From Rachicladosporium sp. CCFEE 5018 (lineage: Eukaryota > Ascomycota > Dothideomycetes > Cladosporiales > Cladosporiaceae): DNA of 64,000 nucleotides. Below, piece after piece: positions 20,494 to 31,399 of this stretch. Each line of letters begins with the position of its first letter. Within the stretch, counting starts at the first letter, position 1. The notes below the pieces were generated by a model, which was not told the origin of the DNA, searched no databases, and saw nothing but the letters and a program-made list of their open reading frames with translations. The DNA lies in the NCBI GenBank assembly GCA_002077045.2, contig KZ111149.1, positions 1,381,677-1,445,676 on the forward strand, in the 5' to 3' direction. A program made the position numbers and the translations under genes.

Positions 20494-21399
20494 TCATGAC
20501 TTAGCGGATGACTTATGTCTAATCATCCTGAGTGCAGCCTCGTCTTCTGTCGAGAATGCATCGCGGTCCGTGATATTGATCGTTGCAGCGTTGTAGGCTA
20601 CTGCTATCAGCAGGTAGACCATTGGCTCGGCGCAAGACACTAACAACTCACGCGAGATGTCGTTTCCCGACAAATGTCCATCAGCCGAGTTTGACACGAG
20701 ACCCCTCATGATCGTATGATACATATCAAAGGCAGCATCCAAGCCTTCCAGCTGTGGAGTGTCAATAGTGGACATCAAGATCACAATCTTCACTACGGTA
20801 TCACAACTGCCTGTCCAGGCCCGGGCATCTCCCGATGATCACCCACGAGCCTGCCAAAGTCCGTTGCGACTCGCTCATACAAGGATGTCATTGAGCTGAT
20901 CTCGGGAACGGATGCTCGTCGGTGCCGCAGCACTTCGAAGAAACGTGATGCATTCTCGGGACGTAGAAATGAAGAGTGATTCCGTATAGCATGCACATCC
21001 CGATATGCCAAAGGCATTTCTTCACTTGGGAGCGGCGCCGAGTACAACTGGCAGGGAGCCCTGCTTCTCCAGAAGTCAACATGCTCTTGTGCCACTACAA
21101 GCGAACCTACAACAATGAGTCTACGGATCCATAACGGCAAGTGCGAGCACACTGGGTATGGGTGCTCCCTGTACGCCCGCAAGCCTCAGCCACACTGCGA
21201 CCGACCAGCCCATCGCCCTGGGCAAGTTGACACGAGCACTCTCAGCGTTGCAGAATTTTGGGGGGCAGAAACAGCTTGCCTGGAATCCATTGATTATGTC
21301 TCTGGCGCTGCGTACATTTTCGAGCCCACAGCATCTACCTCTAATACGCCGGTGAAACCTCACTACGAGTCTGCCATCAAGGAGGGTATAGTCATCTAG
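20494..21399 (-). pseudogene. Probable decayed gene of unknown family
   Basis: Three consecutive minus-strand open segments look like pieces of one protein in alternating frames: about 21399-21121 (DDYTLLDGRLVVRFHRR...), 21182-20793 (...SLYERVATDFGRLVGDHREM followed by PGPGQAVV) and 20793-20494 (STIDTPQLEGLDAAFDMYH..., then ELLVSCAEPMVYLLIAVAY). The last two have coherent amphipathic-helix composition, and the change from one to the next happens within a few bases of 20793. None has a good ATG joined to it, and no introns rescue the frame. It resembles the C-terminal helical parts of fungal regulatory proteins, but I cannot name it. Confidence 0.35.
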
Positions 21400-21443
21400 G
21401 GCCGCCGTGGCCCCCAGCGCTCAAGATTAATTGCGTACCTTTG

Positions 21444-21562
21444 ATGGCATACCGTCGATGGCATACCGTCAATGGCATACCGTCAATGGCATACCGTCAA
21501 TGGCATACCGTCAATGGCCATACCGTCAATGGCATACCGTCAATGGCATACCGTCAATGGCA
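21444..21562. repeat. 14-bp minisatellite, 8 copies
   Basis: The unit ATGGCATACCGTCA is repeated head to tail: copy 1 ends in G instead of A, copy 6 (21514-21528) has one extra C, and a partial ninth copy ends the array. It lies in an intergenic region with no gene assigned. Confidence 0.97.
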
Positions 21563-22077
21563 GACCTGGGACTTCGGGTCGAACGCTTGGCCAATACCTC
21601 CCTCGCTACGATTCCTACGCTTTTGGTGGTACCGCTGCCGTTCCGCTCATCTATACTTTCCGGTCAAATCCTGCACATCGCTCTAGAAGGAACGAGGCAG
21701 GCCTGCACTAGGATCGGAGTGCACGAAGGACCGGAATGACATGCAGTCGGCACAACGTGCACAGTCGGATTGCTGTTCATGCAGCCAGATCTGCTTTGAG
21801 AGGGCGTAGGGCTCAGGGACACATTCGGTAGCGGATGTAGACGAGTGATGGGCTGATTTTCAAGGGTAACAATTGTAGCGAGCATTTTAGTGGACGATGA
21901 CGAAGCTGAACTTGGATTCAGTGCTTCGAGGGTGCTAGCAAGACGTAGTGTACGACGTGTGATCTTAGCACCGCTATCTCCGCTCGACATAGCTATCGCC
22001 AGGTTTCGCAGACGTCGCGCACCGCTGTTACCATCACATCCACCTTCCGCTTCTCACCCACCTCTAGTGACGCACAG
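21563..22077. other. Intergenic region between minisatellite and eL22 gene
   Basis: About 500 bp. A 108-codon Ser/Thr/Pro-rich minus ORF (21664-21990, real ATG) exists without any known motif and is not called as a gene. Confidence 0.4.
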
Positions 22078-22665
22078 CTAATCCTCATCCTCGTCCCCCT
22101 CCTCGCCCACAACATTGAAGAACTTGAGCGAGTACTCCCCCTTATTCGTGCTCACAACCCTCAACCAATCCCTCAACTGCTGCTTCTTCAAGAACTTCTT
22201 GGTCAAGTACTTCAAGTACCGTCCGCTGAAATCCTGATGCGACACAACCTCAATCCGGCCATCGCCCAAGTTGGAGACGGTGATGTTGTCCCCCAAATTG
22301 GCGGTGCGGCCGTCTACCTTGATGCGCTGTTGCAGGAAGGTCGTGTAGGCGCCGGCGTCGAAGATGCGGTCGTTGACGGGTTGCGTGGCGTTAATGATGT
22401 ACTGTTGGCATTGGTCGTCAGCAGTGTCACTTCACATTGCTTGCGCAATCGTAGTGTAGTGGGTGATTCGCAGGACCGCATACCTTCTTCGTCACCTTTC
22501 CGGCCTTCTTGCCACCCGCACTCTTGGTGCCAGCTGCTGGCTTGGTGTTGACTTTCTACATTGCTGTGCTCAGTTACCTGCTCTCAAGCCTACTCAGCAC
22601 CGCGGAACGGCCAGTCAAGGCGTCCGGGCGTGGGAGCAAAGCGAGATACGTACTGTGGCGACCAT
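22078..22665 (-). CDS. RPL22: 60S ribosomal protein eL22
   Basis: Three exons: 22654-22665, 22484-22555 and 22078-22401; 135 residues. The first exon codes only for MVAT. Introns are 98 nt (GTACGT donor) and 82 nt (GTATGC donor). The protein has the basic N-terminus (GGKKAGKVTKK), then the eL22 core YIINATQPVNDRIFDAGAY, ANLGDNITVSN, and the highly conserved GRYLKYLTKKFLKKQQLRDW, ending in an acidic tail. It is a component of the large ribosomal subunit near the exit tunnel. Multiple introns near the start are usual for fungal ribosomal protein genes. Confidence 0.95.
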
Positions 22666-22945
22666 GTTTGCGGTGTTTTGAATGATTAGGGTAGATGATT
22701 GGAGTGGGACGCAAAGAAGTGGCTATCCTACGTCTGCAGAGAGAAGAGTCGTTGCTGGAGTTGCGATCCCTCGATGTGGATGTCGAATTTCTGCGAAGTC
22801 TTGGCGGAGGTCGGCGTTTCTGTTTCCGACTGGCGTTGGGCACGTGATGCCCAATATTATGTTTGAACGCTGCTTCATTCATGTGTCTATACAAGTATTG
22901 CTAGCCATGTAGGCTGCCGATCATGGTCCTCATTAGGTTCCTCCA

Positions 22946-25816
22946 TCATTTCGTCACCTCCTGAACTCTCGTCGGGCTTCCACCACGACTCCCGTACCCG
23001 CTGTCCACCTCCCATCCCCCAAGCTTCCTCACAACGCCCAAGCATACCTCAACGACCCTGTTCCTCTCCGATCTGTGCAGACCAGAAGACCGTCCAGCTA
23101 CCGTCCCAACCCAGACTCGCAGATTGCATGCAAGATCCTCGACGCCATGATCGATGGGTGATGTGGCATGACGGTCAGCTGTCATAACCGGCATTAATCG
23201 GACAGACGCTACTGCAGTGAGCAGAGTGAAGTGTTCTGGGGCGAAATGCAGTCTCCCCAGCGACTGCGACGCACTCAGCTTCGCGGCCGGTGAAGTGGTG
23301 GGGGCCGAAAGTGAGATCAGCTTTGCAATGGTGAGCGCTGTCCGCACCTCGGGCGAGGCCGGTGCATGGCTGACGATGTTCATGCTTGGACTGGTGGGTG
23401 AGGAAGCCGGCAGGCACTCAAGCGCAGTGATGATGTTCGCCTCACGATTCGTGTTGGAGAGTACAGCCTTCGCTGCTAGCGACCTTGCCTCCGTGCCGGA
23501 TGCGGGTGGTGCAACGCTGACTGCAAGGCCGAGGTAGTACTCCATGTCAATCTTGGAATGCCTAGTACTCAAGGTGTCGGCTAGTGTTTCGTCGACCAAG
23601 ATATTGGAGTACCACGCAGCGACAGCCTCGAGTGGAGAGCGGATAGCATGGTCTTCGACGACGCTGTCTCTTGCAGCGTTATGGACGAGAGCGTGGGCTG
23701 ATGGCTTGTTCCACGCTAAGTTCCATGCACGCTGGATCATCTCATCACCCAGCACTTCATCACAGTCCAGCTCGACCAATCTGGCCAAGTGGTCTGGCAG
23801 GAGGTCCACATCGTCTCCAGCCGTCGGGCGGCCCTGCTGCTTGGAATGCAGAAGCTCTTTCTGTTGTTTGCGCGCAGACTCCCAGTAGATTTTGCCCACT
23901 CTCTCTGTGAGCTGCTTGAAGCCTACCAGATTACCGTAGCCGGCGTTGGCGACGTCCCAGAAGAAGACTCGAAAATGGACGGCCTTTTGCATGAGACGAG
24001 TAGGTGAGTCTGGTAGCGTACCGCTAGCCATGAGTGTGAGCAGCAAGCGATAGTAGCTGACTTCAGCATCGCCTCCAGCAAGCTGAGCGTCGATAGCGAT
24101 ATCCCACGCCTTGATGCGGGCAGCTTCTTCCTCGCTATTGAGGCCAGTGAGCATCGTGTATGTCTCTGCGCCGATGAGACGTCGTATAGACAGCTTTAGC
24201 ATCTTCGATGCCACTGCATAGACTTCGAGCAGGAAATGTTTCGGAATCCAGACACTCTGCACAGCCGTGAGCCATGCCTTGCGTCGCACCTCAACAGGCG
24301 ACGCAAGCGATGGCGCTTTAGGTAAGCGGACGTGGGTACGGGCTGCTTGCTTAGCCTTCGGTCGACGCGCAACCAGCGGCGCGATCAGATATATGACAGC
24401 TCCAAGCACCAAGAGCAGCTTCAATAGTGGCATGAATGTTGGAGTAGACAGGGGACCAACTTCTGACGAAGGCATGCCACGTCTGACCAGGCGATCCATG
24501 CCAGGTACAGCGAACAGTCCACGACTCGAGCCATCTGAGCTGGACGCGGACGACTCTGTGTAGCCCTCCATGACCATAAGACCGGCCATAGAGCCAAGCA
24601 TAAGCTTGTTGATCATACCGCCTCGGCCACCGCGTACGCCTTGCTGGTTCTGTGCTTCGGCTGGTGGATTCGGTGGTCGGTTGTAGTTGGGTGGTGATTG
24701 TTGCTGTGCGTATTGCTGGTGCTGCCTCTGCGTCGGTATGTTGAGATATGTCTGTGCGGTTTGTGACACATTCGACATCTCGCGGGGTCGCATGGTGCCA
24801 CTGGGTGGACTGATACTCATGCTTGCCGATCGTTCACGCGACTGGTTGATCGTAGCCTCCACGGCCGCGAGCCTGGCCTTGAGTGCGTTCATATCATCTT
24901 GCATAGTGTTGTTTCTCTTCTCGAGATGCTTGATGTACTCAGTCGCCTTCGCCATGACCGTAGCCTTGTTGAGCTTGTGTGCTGGTGCAAGACCTTCAAG
25001 ATCCTCCGAGTCATCGCCTGCATTGATGCGACTCATAGCGCGCAAAGCAGGGACGCTGTTCCGCAGTGCAACAATCTTGTCGTTGAGATTGTTGCGATAC
25101 CGCTTTTCGATGACATTGTGAGATGTCTTTTTGATTGGACGGCCGTCCTCGTCATATTGCTGCTCCCCGTCGTCCACAACCTCCTTCTCGACTGCGTCCA
25201 CCTTCCTCTTCCGTCCCCCCTTCTTCTTCGGTGGTGGATCCGGCGATGTTTGTGATGACAAGCTCGTGCGCTTGCTGTTGGACGATGCCGGACTGTGCTC
25301 GGTGGTCGAAGCTACTGGTGCTTGGCCCAGAGATCCTTGGCCGAAGCTGGGATCTGCGGACAGCGCAGAGAGCAAGGCTTGTTCTTCGGGCGCAGCCAGG
25401 GGTTGTATGGGCATCGGAGCGGTCATCTGGTATGGCTTGATCGTGCTCTCCATGCCCATCTGACCCATCAGCGCCGGATCGAAGGTGAAGCTGTCCGGTA
25501 CAGCGTCTCCCACGCCAAATGCGAAGCCACCCTCGCCTATCCCAGAGCCGAAGTCCATGCCCTCGTCGCTAACGATTAGCGGTGGCGCTATCGTGCCGTT
25601 CAGGCCGTCAAAAGCGCTGGCTGGAAGGACTGGGTCCTGTATCGGAGAATCGTGCTTGCTTGAACCAGCATGCGAAGAAAAGCCAATGTCCGGCGATGTC
25701 TGGTCTCCAGCTGCTGGGTCCCATCGCAGCCAGTCCTCCCAGTCCTCGTTATTCTGACCCAATTGCGCGTCGAAAGTCGAGGCGAAACCGCCTTGCCACG
25801 CCATGTCGTCCTCCAT
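22946..25816 (-). CDS. srbA: SREBP-type bHLH sterol/hypoxia regulator (SrbA/Sre1-like)
   Basis: 956 residues, intronless, ATG at 25816. The N-terminal half is acidic and Ser/Pro-rich (transactivation). The bHLH-zipper at about residues 230-320 contains SHNVIEKRYRNNLNDKIVAL, with the tyrosine diagnostic of SREBPs that allows binding to sterol regulatory elements. Two hydrophobic segments follow (about 402-420, MINKLMLGSMAGLMVMEGY; about 465-487, LLKLLLVLGAVIYLIAPLVA) with a short lumenal loop, then a long C-terminal domain of the DUF2014 type found in fungal SREBPs. In family members the ER-bound precursor is cleaved when sterol or oxygen is low and the N-terminus then activates ergosterol and iron genes. 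Confidence 0.95.
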   Translation of the reverse strand: MEDDMAWQGGFASTFDAQLGQNNEDWEDWLRWDPAAGDQTSPDIGFSSHAGSSKHDSPIQDPVLPASAFDGLNGTIAPPLIVSDEGMDFGSGIGEGGFAFGVGDAVPDSFTFDPALMGQMGMESTIKPYQMTAPMPIQPLAAPEEQALLSALSADPSFGQGSLGQAPVASTTEHSPASSNSKRTSLSSQTSPDPPPKKKGGRKRKVDAVEKEVVDDGEQQYDEDGRPIKKTSHNVIEKRYRNNLNDKIVALRNSVPALRAMSRINAGDDSEDLEGLAPAHKLNKATVMAKATEYIKHLEKRNNTMQDDMNALKARLAAVEATINQSRERSASMSISPPSGTMRPREMSNVSQTAQTYLNIPTQRQHQQYAQQQSPPNYNRPPNPPAEAQNQQGVRGGRGGMINKLMLGSMAGLMVMEGYTESSASSSDGSSRGLFAVPGMDRLVRRGMPSSEVGPLSTPTFMPLLKLLLVLGAVIYLIAPLVARRPKAKQAARTHVRLPKAPSLASPVEVRRKAWLTAVQSVWIPKHFLLEVYAVASKMLKLSIRRLIGAETYTMLTGLNSEEEAARIKAWDIAIDAQLAGGDAEVSYYRLLLTLMASGTLPDSPTRLMQKAVHFRVFFWDVANAGYGNLVGFKQLTERVGKIYWESARKQQKELLHSKQQGRPTAGDDVDLLPDHLARLVELDCDEVLGDEMIQRAWNLAWNKPSAHALVHNAARDSVVEDHAIRSPLEAVAAWYSNILVDETLADTLSTRHSKIDMEYYLGLAVSVAPPASGTEARSLAAKAVLSNTNREANIITALECLPASSPTSPSMNIVSHAPASPEVRTALTIAKLISLSAPTTSPAAKLSASQSLGRLHFAPEHFTLLTAVASVRLMPVMTADRHATSPIDHGVEDLACNLRVWVGTVAGRSSGLHRSERNRVVEVCLGVVRKLGGWEVDSGYGSRGGSPTRVQEVTK

Positions 25817-26409
25817 TTCGTGTTCTAGCAGGGGCGCGTGGTGGAAATTGCCAGTGTTGCAAAGGCATACGACCGTTCTCTACGTGTTGTAATACATGAC
25901 CGGCCTGTTGAAGGGTGTCGTGGTGGAAGTATCCTTTATGCAGCTTAGAAGAGCAATGCACATCAGAAGCTCGTACGTTCTCCTCAGGCACGACATTGCG
26001 GTGTGGTTTCGGCTCCGTGAGGTTCCTTGGACCCGCACCTGCACGCCAAGATCGTTCGATTCTGACATCCATGGAGTTGCACCGCCACGGTGGATGACAT
26101 GTAACGGAAAAGATCCACGTCACCAAGCGTGTTCGCATCTTTAGATGCACGACCGCCCGTGGATATGAAACGGCGTTGACGAAAACCTGGCATGAAAAAG
26201 GTCCACCAGAGAATGTCCAATGAAACGCCACCATCAAGTGCGCCCTAAGTGGCGATAGATGCTCTCACATCGGCGAGACGACGAGACCTGATAGAACAAT
26301 CTGGTACCATTCAAACGTGAATGAGCACTAGACTCATGACTGCCGGCCCCTTCGCCTGGTATTCAGCCCATCAAATCCCCCCAGAACGCCCGGGTCATCA
26401 TAAGATCGT
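25817..26409. promoter_or_regulatory. Region between the SREBP 5' end and gamma-tubulin 3' end
   Basis: About 590 bp containing the SREBP promoter/5' UTR and the gamma-tubulin 3' UTR. No supported ORF. Confidence 0.5.
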
Positions 26410-27998
26410 TCACCTCCCTGTAACCCCATCCGTCCTCCTATCAGGCCCCGTTCCCACCTCCTCCTCCCCATCCCCACTCAAATAGTTAGCCTTCTCCGCA
26501 GCCTCATACTCCGCAATCAAATCCACCGCCACCGTCCTCGCCTCATCAAACTCCCCCAACCCATCCCTAAACGGCTCCTCACGCTTATACTGCTCCAAAA
26601 ACGCGTTCCGCTTCCGCAACATGTCGTACTGCGCGACGATGCGCTTGAATAGCGTCGCGATGCCGGTGTGATTTGCTAGCATGAGGCCGCTTACGCGCGG
26701 CGGCGGGCGGGAAGAGTAGGGCGGTTGGAGGTAGGGGGATGTGCGGGAGAGGGCGACTTGGATTGAGGCTGGGCCCCAGGGGATAAAGGTTGCGAGTTGG
26801 CGTTCGCGGATGCGGAGGAGGGATTTGTGGACCTGTGTTGCTGTTAGTGGTAGTCGTGGAGGGGTCGGGGGTGTGCACTCACATCAGTTGGATCCGCCTC
26901 GCCCATGATGATGTTCAGTATGGAAATGTAGCAGCTCGTCTTGCTCGGGTTGGCTGACACCATCCTGTTCTTCGGCTGCAGCAGTCGCCGCATTACATCC
27001 AGCACAGTCGTCTTGCGCACGAGCTTCGCAGCCTCCACGTTATTGCCCGTAAATGGCGTATAGCTCGTCTGCAAGAAATGGCATCTCGGCGTCGGGATCA
27101 GACTCGCCACTATGCCCACCAGATCATTGTGCATATACCCCGGATACCGCAACGTCGCCGTACTCGCACACATCACCGTGCTCACCAGCTGATTCGTCTG
27201 CGCGAACGACGGCTCCTGAACATGCAGTGTGTCCGCAGCGATCCTGCTCAAAGCCCCGTTGTCCAACACAACCACCGAATCCGCATTCTGCGTCAACCTC
27301 CGCAAGCTCAGCAGTGAGTTGTACGGCTGCACAACAATATCATCCTGGTTTCCCGGAAACACCGAATAAGTCTGAATCAACTTCTTCGGAAACCGATCGT
27401 TCAGCCTCTCCAATAAGAAACTCCCCAGCCCACTCCCCGTCCCGCCCGCAATAGAGTGCAACAACATGAACCCCTCCAGACTATCACTCCCATCCGCCTC
27501 CCGATCGATAATATCCAGCACCTCATCCTGTATCGTCTCTCCCATAGCATACCCTGCAGCCCAATTATTCCCCGCCCCGGTTCCAGACTTGTGCACGTAG
27601 ACATTCTCCGGGTTGTAGATGTTCTTGTAGGGGCCTGACAGGATGGAGTCTATGACGCGGGGCTCGAGGTCTAAGAGGATTGCGCGCGGGATGTAGCGCG
27701 TGTCGTCGGATTGGTAGAAGAAGACATCTTTGCGGTCGCCGCCTGCGTGGGGCCCTTCGGCGGCGTAGGGGTGTAGGTTGCCGTCCTGGTTTATGCCGTG
27801 TTCTTGACAGAGTTGTTGCCAGAATTGGGAGCCGACTGTGCGTGTAGGAGATCAGAGATGTGTAAGAGAAGGTCGCTGGAGGAGGAGCACGCACCGCTAT
27901 TGCCGCATTGGCCGGCCTGGAGGGTTATGATCTCCCTGCAAGTGGTCAGTATGGACTGCAGAGACTACCTGAGGCTTATCAAGCGCTCACCGCGGCAT
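26410..27998 (-). CDS. mipA: Gamma-tubulin
   Basis: Four exons: 27991-27998, 27895-27935, 26883-27835 and 26410-26832; 474 residues, the normal length. Exon 1 is 8 nt (ATGCCGCG). Introns are 55, 59 and 50 nt with GTGAGC, GTGCGT and GTGAGT donors. The spliced protein begins MPREIITLQAGQCGNSVGSQ, has the tubulin signature AGGTGSGLGSF, VVVQPYNS-like and DNGALSRIA segments, and a charged acidic C-terminus. It nucleates microtubules in the gamma-tubulin complex at spindle pole bodies and is essential in fungi. Confidence 0.97.
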
Positions 27999-28448
27999 TT
28001 CAGCGATTTGCCCTCACTCGTTCTCGTCACATCAGCGGTGGTGTTCGATCACGCAGACGGAGACGCGACGTTGGTGGGGTTGAGATCCATCCTCACGCGA
28101 CCTTGACGCGCTTCACTTTGATCTCCTTCCTTATCACATCCGCAATGCCTGCATGTACACTTAACACTTCCAGATCATCGTACTTCAAGGCATTACTCCA
28201 TCGGCTTGTAAGCATGTCCTCCATTTGGCATCACGAGTCCGCCTCAGTGTCTCAAGTTCCGAAACCCATCACATGGACGACCGAGAGCAAGATGATCTCG
28301 TCTCGGGGCACACGTGCTAGACATTTGTGCGGCTGAAGTGAGAGAAGATGATAGACATCGAGTCGCAAGGTGTGTAGACGTTCCGGTGTTTACTTTGCGA
28401 TGTTTTCCCACTCAGATTCTCTACCATACCCCTTCAAGAACCATCACA

Positions 28449-28682
28449 ATGCCTGCCTCAGAGTATCCCCCTGTCCCCAGCGAATTCCCCCAAGAACACA
28501 AGCAAGTCCACTTCCACGACTCCTTCACGCCGTCCTCCCTGTCTCTACGGATCACGCTAGGACCTCGCGAGAATCCAACGAGCGTGGTCAAGATCTCAAT
28601 CGAATTCCCGCCAGGCAGATTTCCCCGGATCAAGTTCCGGACTCGCAAGCCTCACGAACGACGAAGCCGCACTTGGCGATGA
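28449..28682 (+). CDS. Possible small protein, unknown
   Basis: 77 codons from an ATG in CACAATGCC context: MPASEYPPVPSEFPQEHKQ..., followed by a basic C-terminus (KFRTRKPHERRSR). No homology is recognised. It is supported only by the good start context and even composition; it may be the first exon of a longer gene or chance. Confidence 0.3.
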   Translation: MPASEYPPVPSEFPQEHKQVHFHDSFTPSSLSLRITLGPRENPTSVVKISIEFPPGRFPRIKFRTRKPHERRSRTWR

Positions 28683-30335
28683 TAACGACATGCGCATGAT
28701 GTAATTAGACAGTGCCGGAGGCCACTCGATGTCTTTAAATATGGCATCTGAGCCAATATCGGCAGAGATGCTGCTCGGCGCGGCATTTGCTCATCTATCA
28801 CGACCTCGACCCCGAGTCCACTACAGCCTTGCTCCAGCACAAGATCTCTCCGATGCAAGACATCTCGACCACTCATGTCGGGTCGCACCCGGAAGGGCTG
28901 CCTATTGAAGCAGATCTCAACCTCCGGATCGCCCCCAGCGACTCCTGCAGGCACGAGCAACACTGGCTTTGGCGGTCGCATGGGATCCCTTCGATCACGA
29001 TGGCGGGAGTAATATATCAGGCGCCTGTGCCAGTTGGCGTTGTAGGTGGTGCTGAGGGAGACGTTGTATGAGACGCGGTTGATCAGCATGGCTTGCGAGA
29101 AGCGACTGCATTCTGACCTCGTGCAGCCGAGACAGGGAGGGTGGGTTGACATGCAGGGGTCAGCAGAAGATAGTTCGTGGAGGGAGCGTCATGCTGGAGG
29201 TGCTGCAAAATAGCGTCGTGAATGGAGGCGTATTTGCGACTGATCGCTTGTGAGCGGCAGAGTGATCGTGCATCGCGAGAAGCGGAATCTAGGGTCGATT
29301 GCATAGCTTGCATCAACTCATTCGCCTCGCTCTCGCACTCTATGTGAAGATGATCATGAGCGCAGTGTCACAGCGCAGCAGGCACAAGCATGGGCGACCA
29401 CAACATCTCTTCGAGCGGCTGCTGGTACGCATTGCAGATGGTAGTTCCGAGCGCGTTCAACACTCGGCGGTACCTCGCTTCGTACACAGCACTTTACACA
29501 ATCGCATGCACTCAGCTGTGCAACCACGCCTGACCGCTTCTTCGCCATCAATCCTTGCGAGTGCAGCAGCGAGCGATGGGATGCCTGCCGCAATCATATA
29601 CTCGTCTACCAATTCAAGGTCTTCCATGCAGTCTTTTTGCCTGTTATGGCCACGACAGACCACATTCGAGCTCGGGAAGCGAGTGATCCGCGCCTTCTCC
29701 TGCGGCGCTAGTAGTAGGCTTGAAAACATGCATGTCCAACGTAACAGTGCGTCGGGCTCGAGGTTGCTCACTCGTGCTGACCGCATTGCTTCTGTCTCGT
29801 TGACTTGATTCGAGCAGCCGACTGGTGAGACTAGGGATGACGACCACGAGCACTTTGAACCAATGTCTGCCCCGCAATCTCAACATGACGAGCGAAAGTG
29901 AGGACTGCACACAAGACTGAGACCTCGGAAGATTTCGGTCAGTGACGATGTGGCGTTTCGCACATGCTTCCCGCGTGTAAGAAGCTTACCTCCACGCCCG
30001 GTCGATCAGAAGCTTACCCTCGCACGCCTCTTCCTTGCAGAAGCGAATCACAAACCTCGTATCAGCACCACCAGTCCGCATTAGTGCGCGCGACCGGGTA
30101 AGAACGTGTGTGTCGAGCGCATGTGCCGATAGTACTGTGTAAGTGAAGGATGGCGTTCGTTCCTTCTCTTATCATTCATCTATCTCCCCTCGCTCTGCCA
30201 CGTCAATTCGCATTCGCGCATATGAGTACACGACTGTGACTGCCTGCCCTCAGACCACGCTCGCTCAGCACTGGGTTTCAATCCACCAAAAGTCGCCTCT
30301 GCCTTCAAAAAATTAGGGCCTTCCACACAACAGCC
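28683..30335. other. 1.6-kb region without a convincing gene
   Basis: Moderate ORFs overlap on both strands (minus 28652-29152 with an ATG; plus 29299-29808; minus 29457-29786), none with recognisable motifs. Pyrimidine-rich sequence at 30140-30335 precedes the phosphodiesterase ATG and is probably its promoter. Confidence 0.4.
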
Positions 30336-31399
30336 ATGTCGCCCCCATCATCCGACCTCGATCCCCTCCTCTCCCGCATCCCGCCACCCCTCTCAGTACC
30401 CCCAATGCTCCTCCAACCCGGCGTAGACTCCCTCGCCTCTCCAGCCGAGCTTCCCCAATCACCCACCTTCCCAGCCCCAACCTGGACCACGGCCCGTATG
30501 GACGCCCAGAAACGCCGGCGTCCGCAATGCATCGCCCACCGCGGCTACAAAGCCGCGCACCCCGAGAACACCATGGCAGCATTCCGAGGCGCTGTGAAAG
30601 CTGGCGCGCACGCGCTAGAGACGGATGTGCACTTGACGAAGGACGGGGTGGTGGTGTTGAGTCATGATGCGACGTTGAAGAGGTGTTTTGGACGGGCGGA
30701 GAAGATTGTGGATGTGGAGTGGAAGGAGATTGAGGGGCTGATCGCGAAGCCGCATGAGGGGATGCCGAGACTCGGGGACTTATTGGAGTATCTGGCTGAG
30801 CCGGAACTGGAGGATACGTGGCTGCTGCTGGATATCAAGCTCGACAATGATGCGGAGAAAGTCATGAAGCTCATCGCTTCAACGCTGGCGGAGCACCCAG
30901 CCTCCGAAAGCAACCCCTGGACTTCACGAGTCATGCTCGGCATCTGGGCTGCAAAGTTCCTTCCCCTCGCCCTGAAGTACCTCCCCGACTTTCCAGTCAT
31001 GCACATCGGATTCAGCGTCGCATACGCTCGACACTTCTTCACTGTGCCGAACGTGGGCTTCAACATGTTGCTACCGATTCTAATTGCGCCGGGCGGGAAG
31101 AAGTTCATCGCAGACGCGAAAGCCGACAAGCGTCAAGTGCTAGCTTGGACGGTGAACGAGCGGGACAAGATGGAATGGTGTATCCGTCGGGGCCTGGATG
31201 GGGTAATCACAGATGATCCAAAGATGTTCCTCGAGTGGCCTGGGTGTAGTCTTCCTGAAATTCTGCTGTTGCAGCTGGACGGGGATGAGCGTTTGCTACG
31301 TCGCAACCTTTCGAAGAAGCATCGGTGGTCTCGGAACGCACATGTATTGGCTTGCGCAGCTGTCATTGGTGAGTTGTCGTGTGGCAGATGCTTCATTAC
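30336..31399 (+). CDS. Glycerophosphodiester phosphodiesterase (GDPD family)
   Basis: The ATG is at 30336. After a Pro-rich N-terminus of about 60 residues comes the catalytic core: AHRGYKAAHPENTMAAF (HRG, PENT), ALETDVHLTKDGVVVLSHD (ExD and H general acid/base), LLLDIKLDN, and near the end LAWTVNERDKMEWCIRRGLD then GVITDDP. This family hydrolyses glycerophosphodiesters (or phosphatidylglycerol in Pgc1-type proteins) using a metal ion. The 3' end is unresolved: the frame stays open to 32042 but beyond about 31400 it is antisense to the next gene. A GTGAGT donor at 31369 suggests an intron near the end. Start and core are confident; end is not. Confidence 0.85.

Noticed and set aside
21664..21990. 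108-codon minus ORF with real ATG, Ser/Thr/Pro-rich
   Set aside because: No motif, no conserved neighbour, could not be joined convincingly to the decayed gene downstream.
28652..29152. 166-codon minus ORF with real ATG
   Set aside because: No motifs, awkward composition and competing frames on the other strand; not enough to call a gene.
30265..30300. tRNA-like TTTCAATCC near 30270
   Set aside because: No matching acceptor and anticodon stems could be folded around it by eye.
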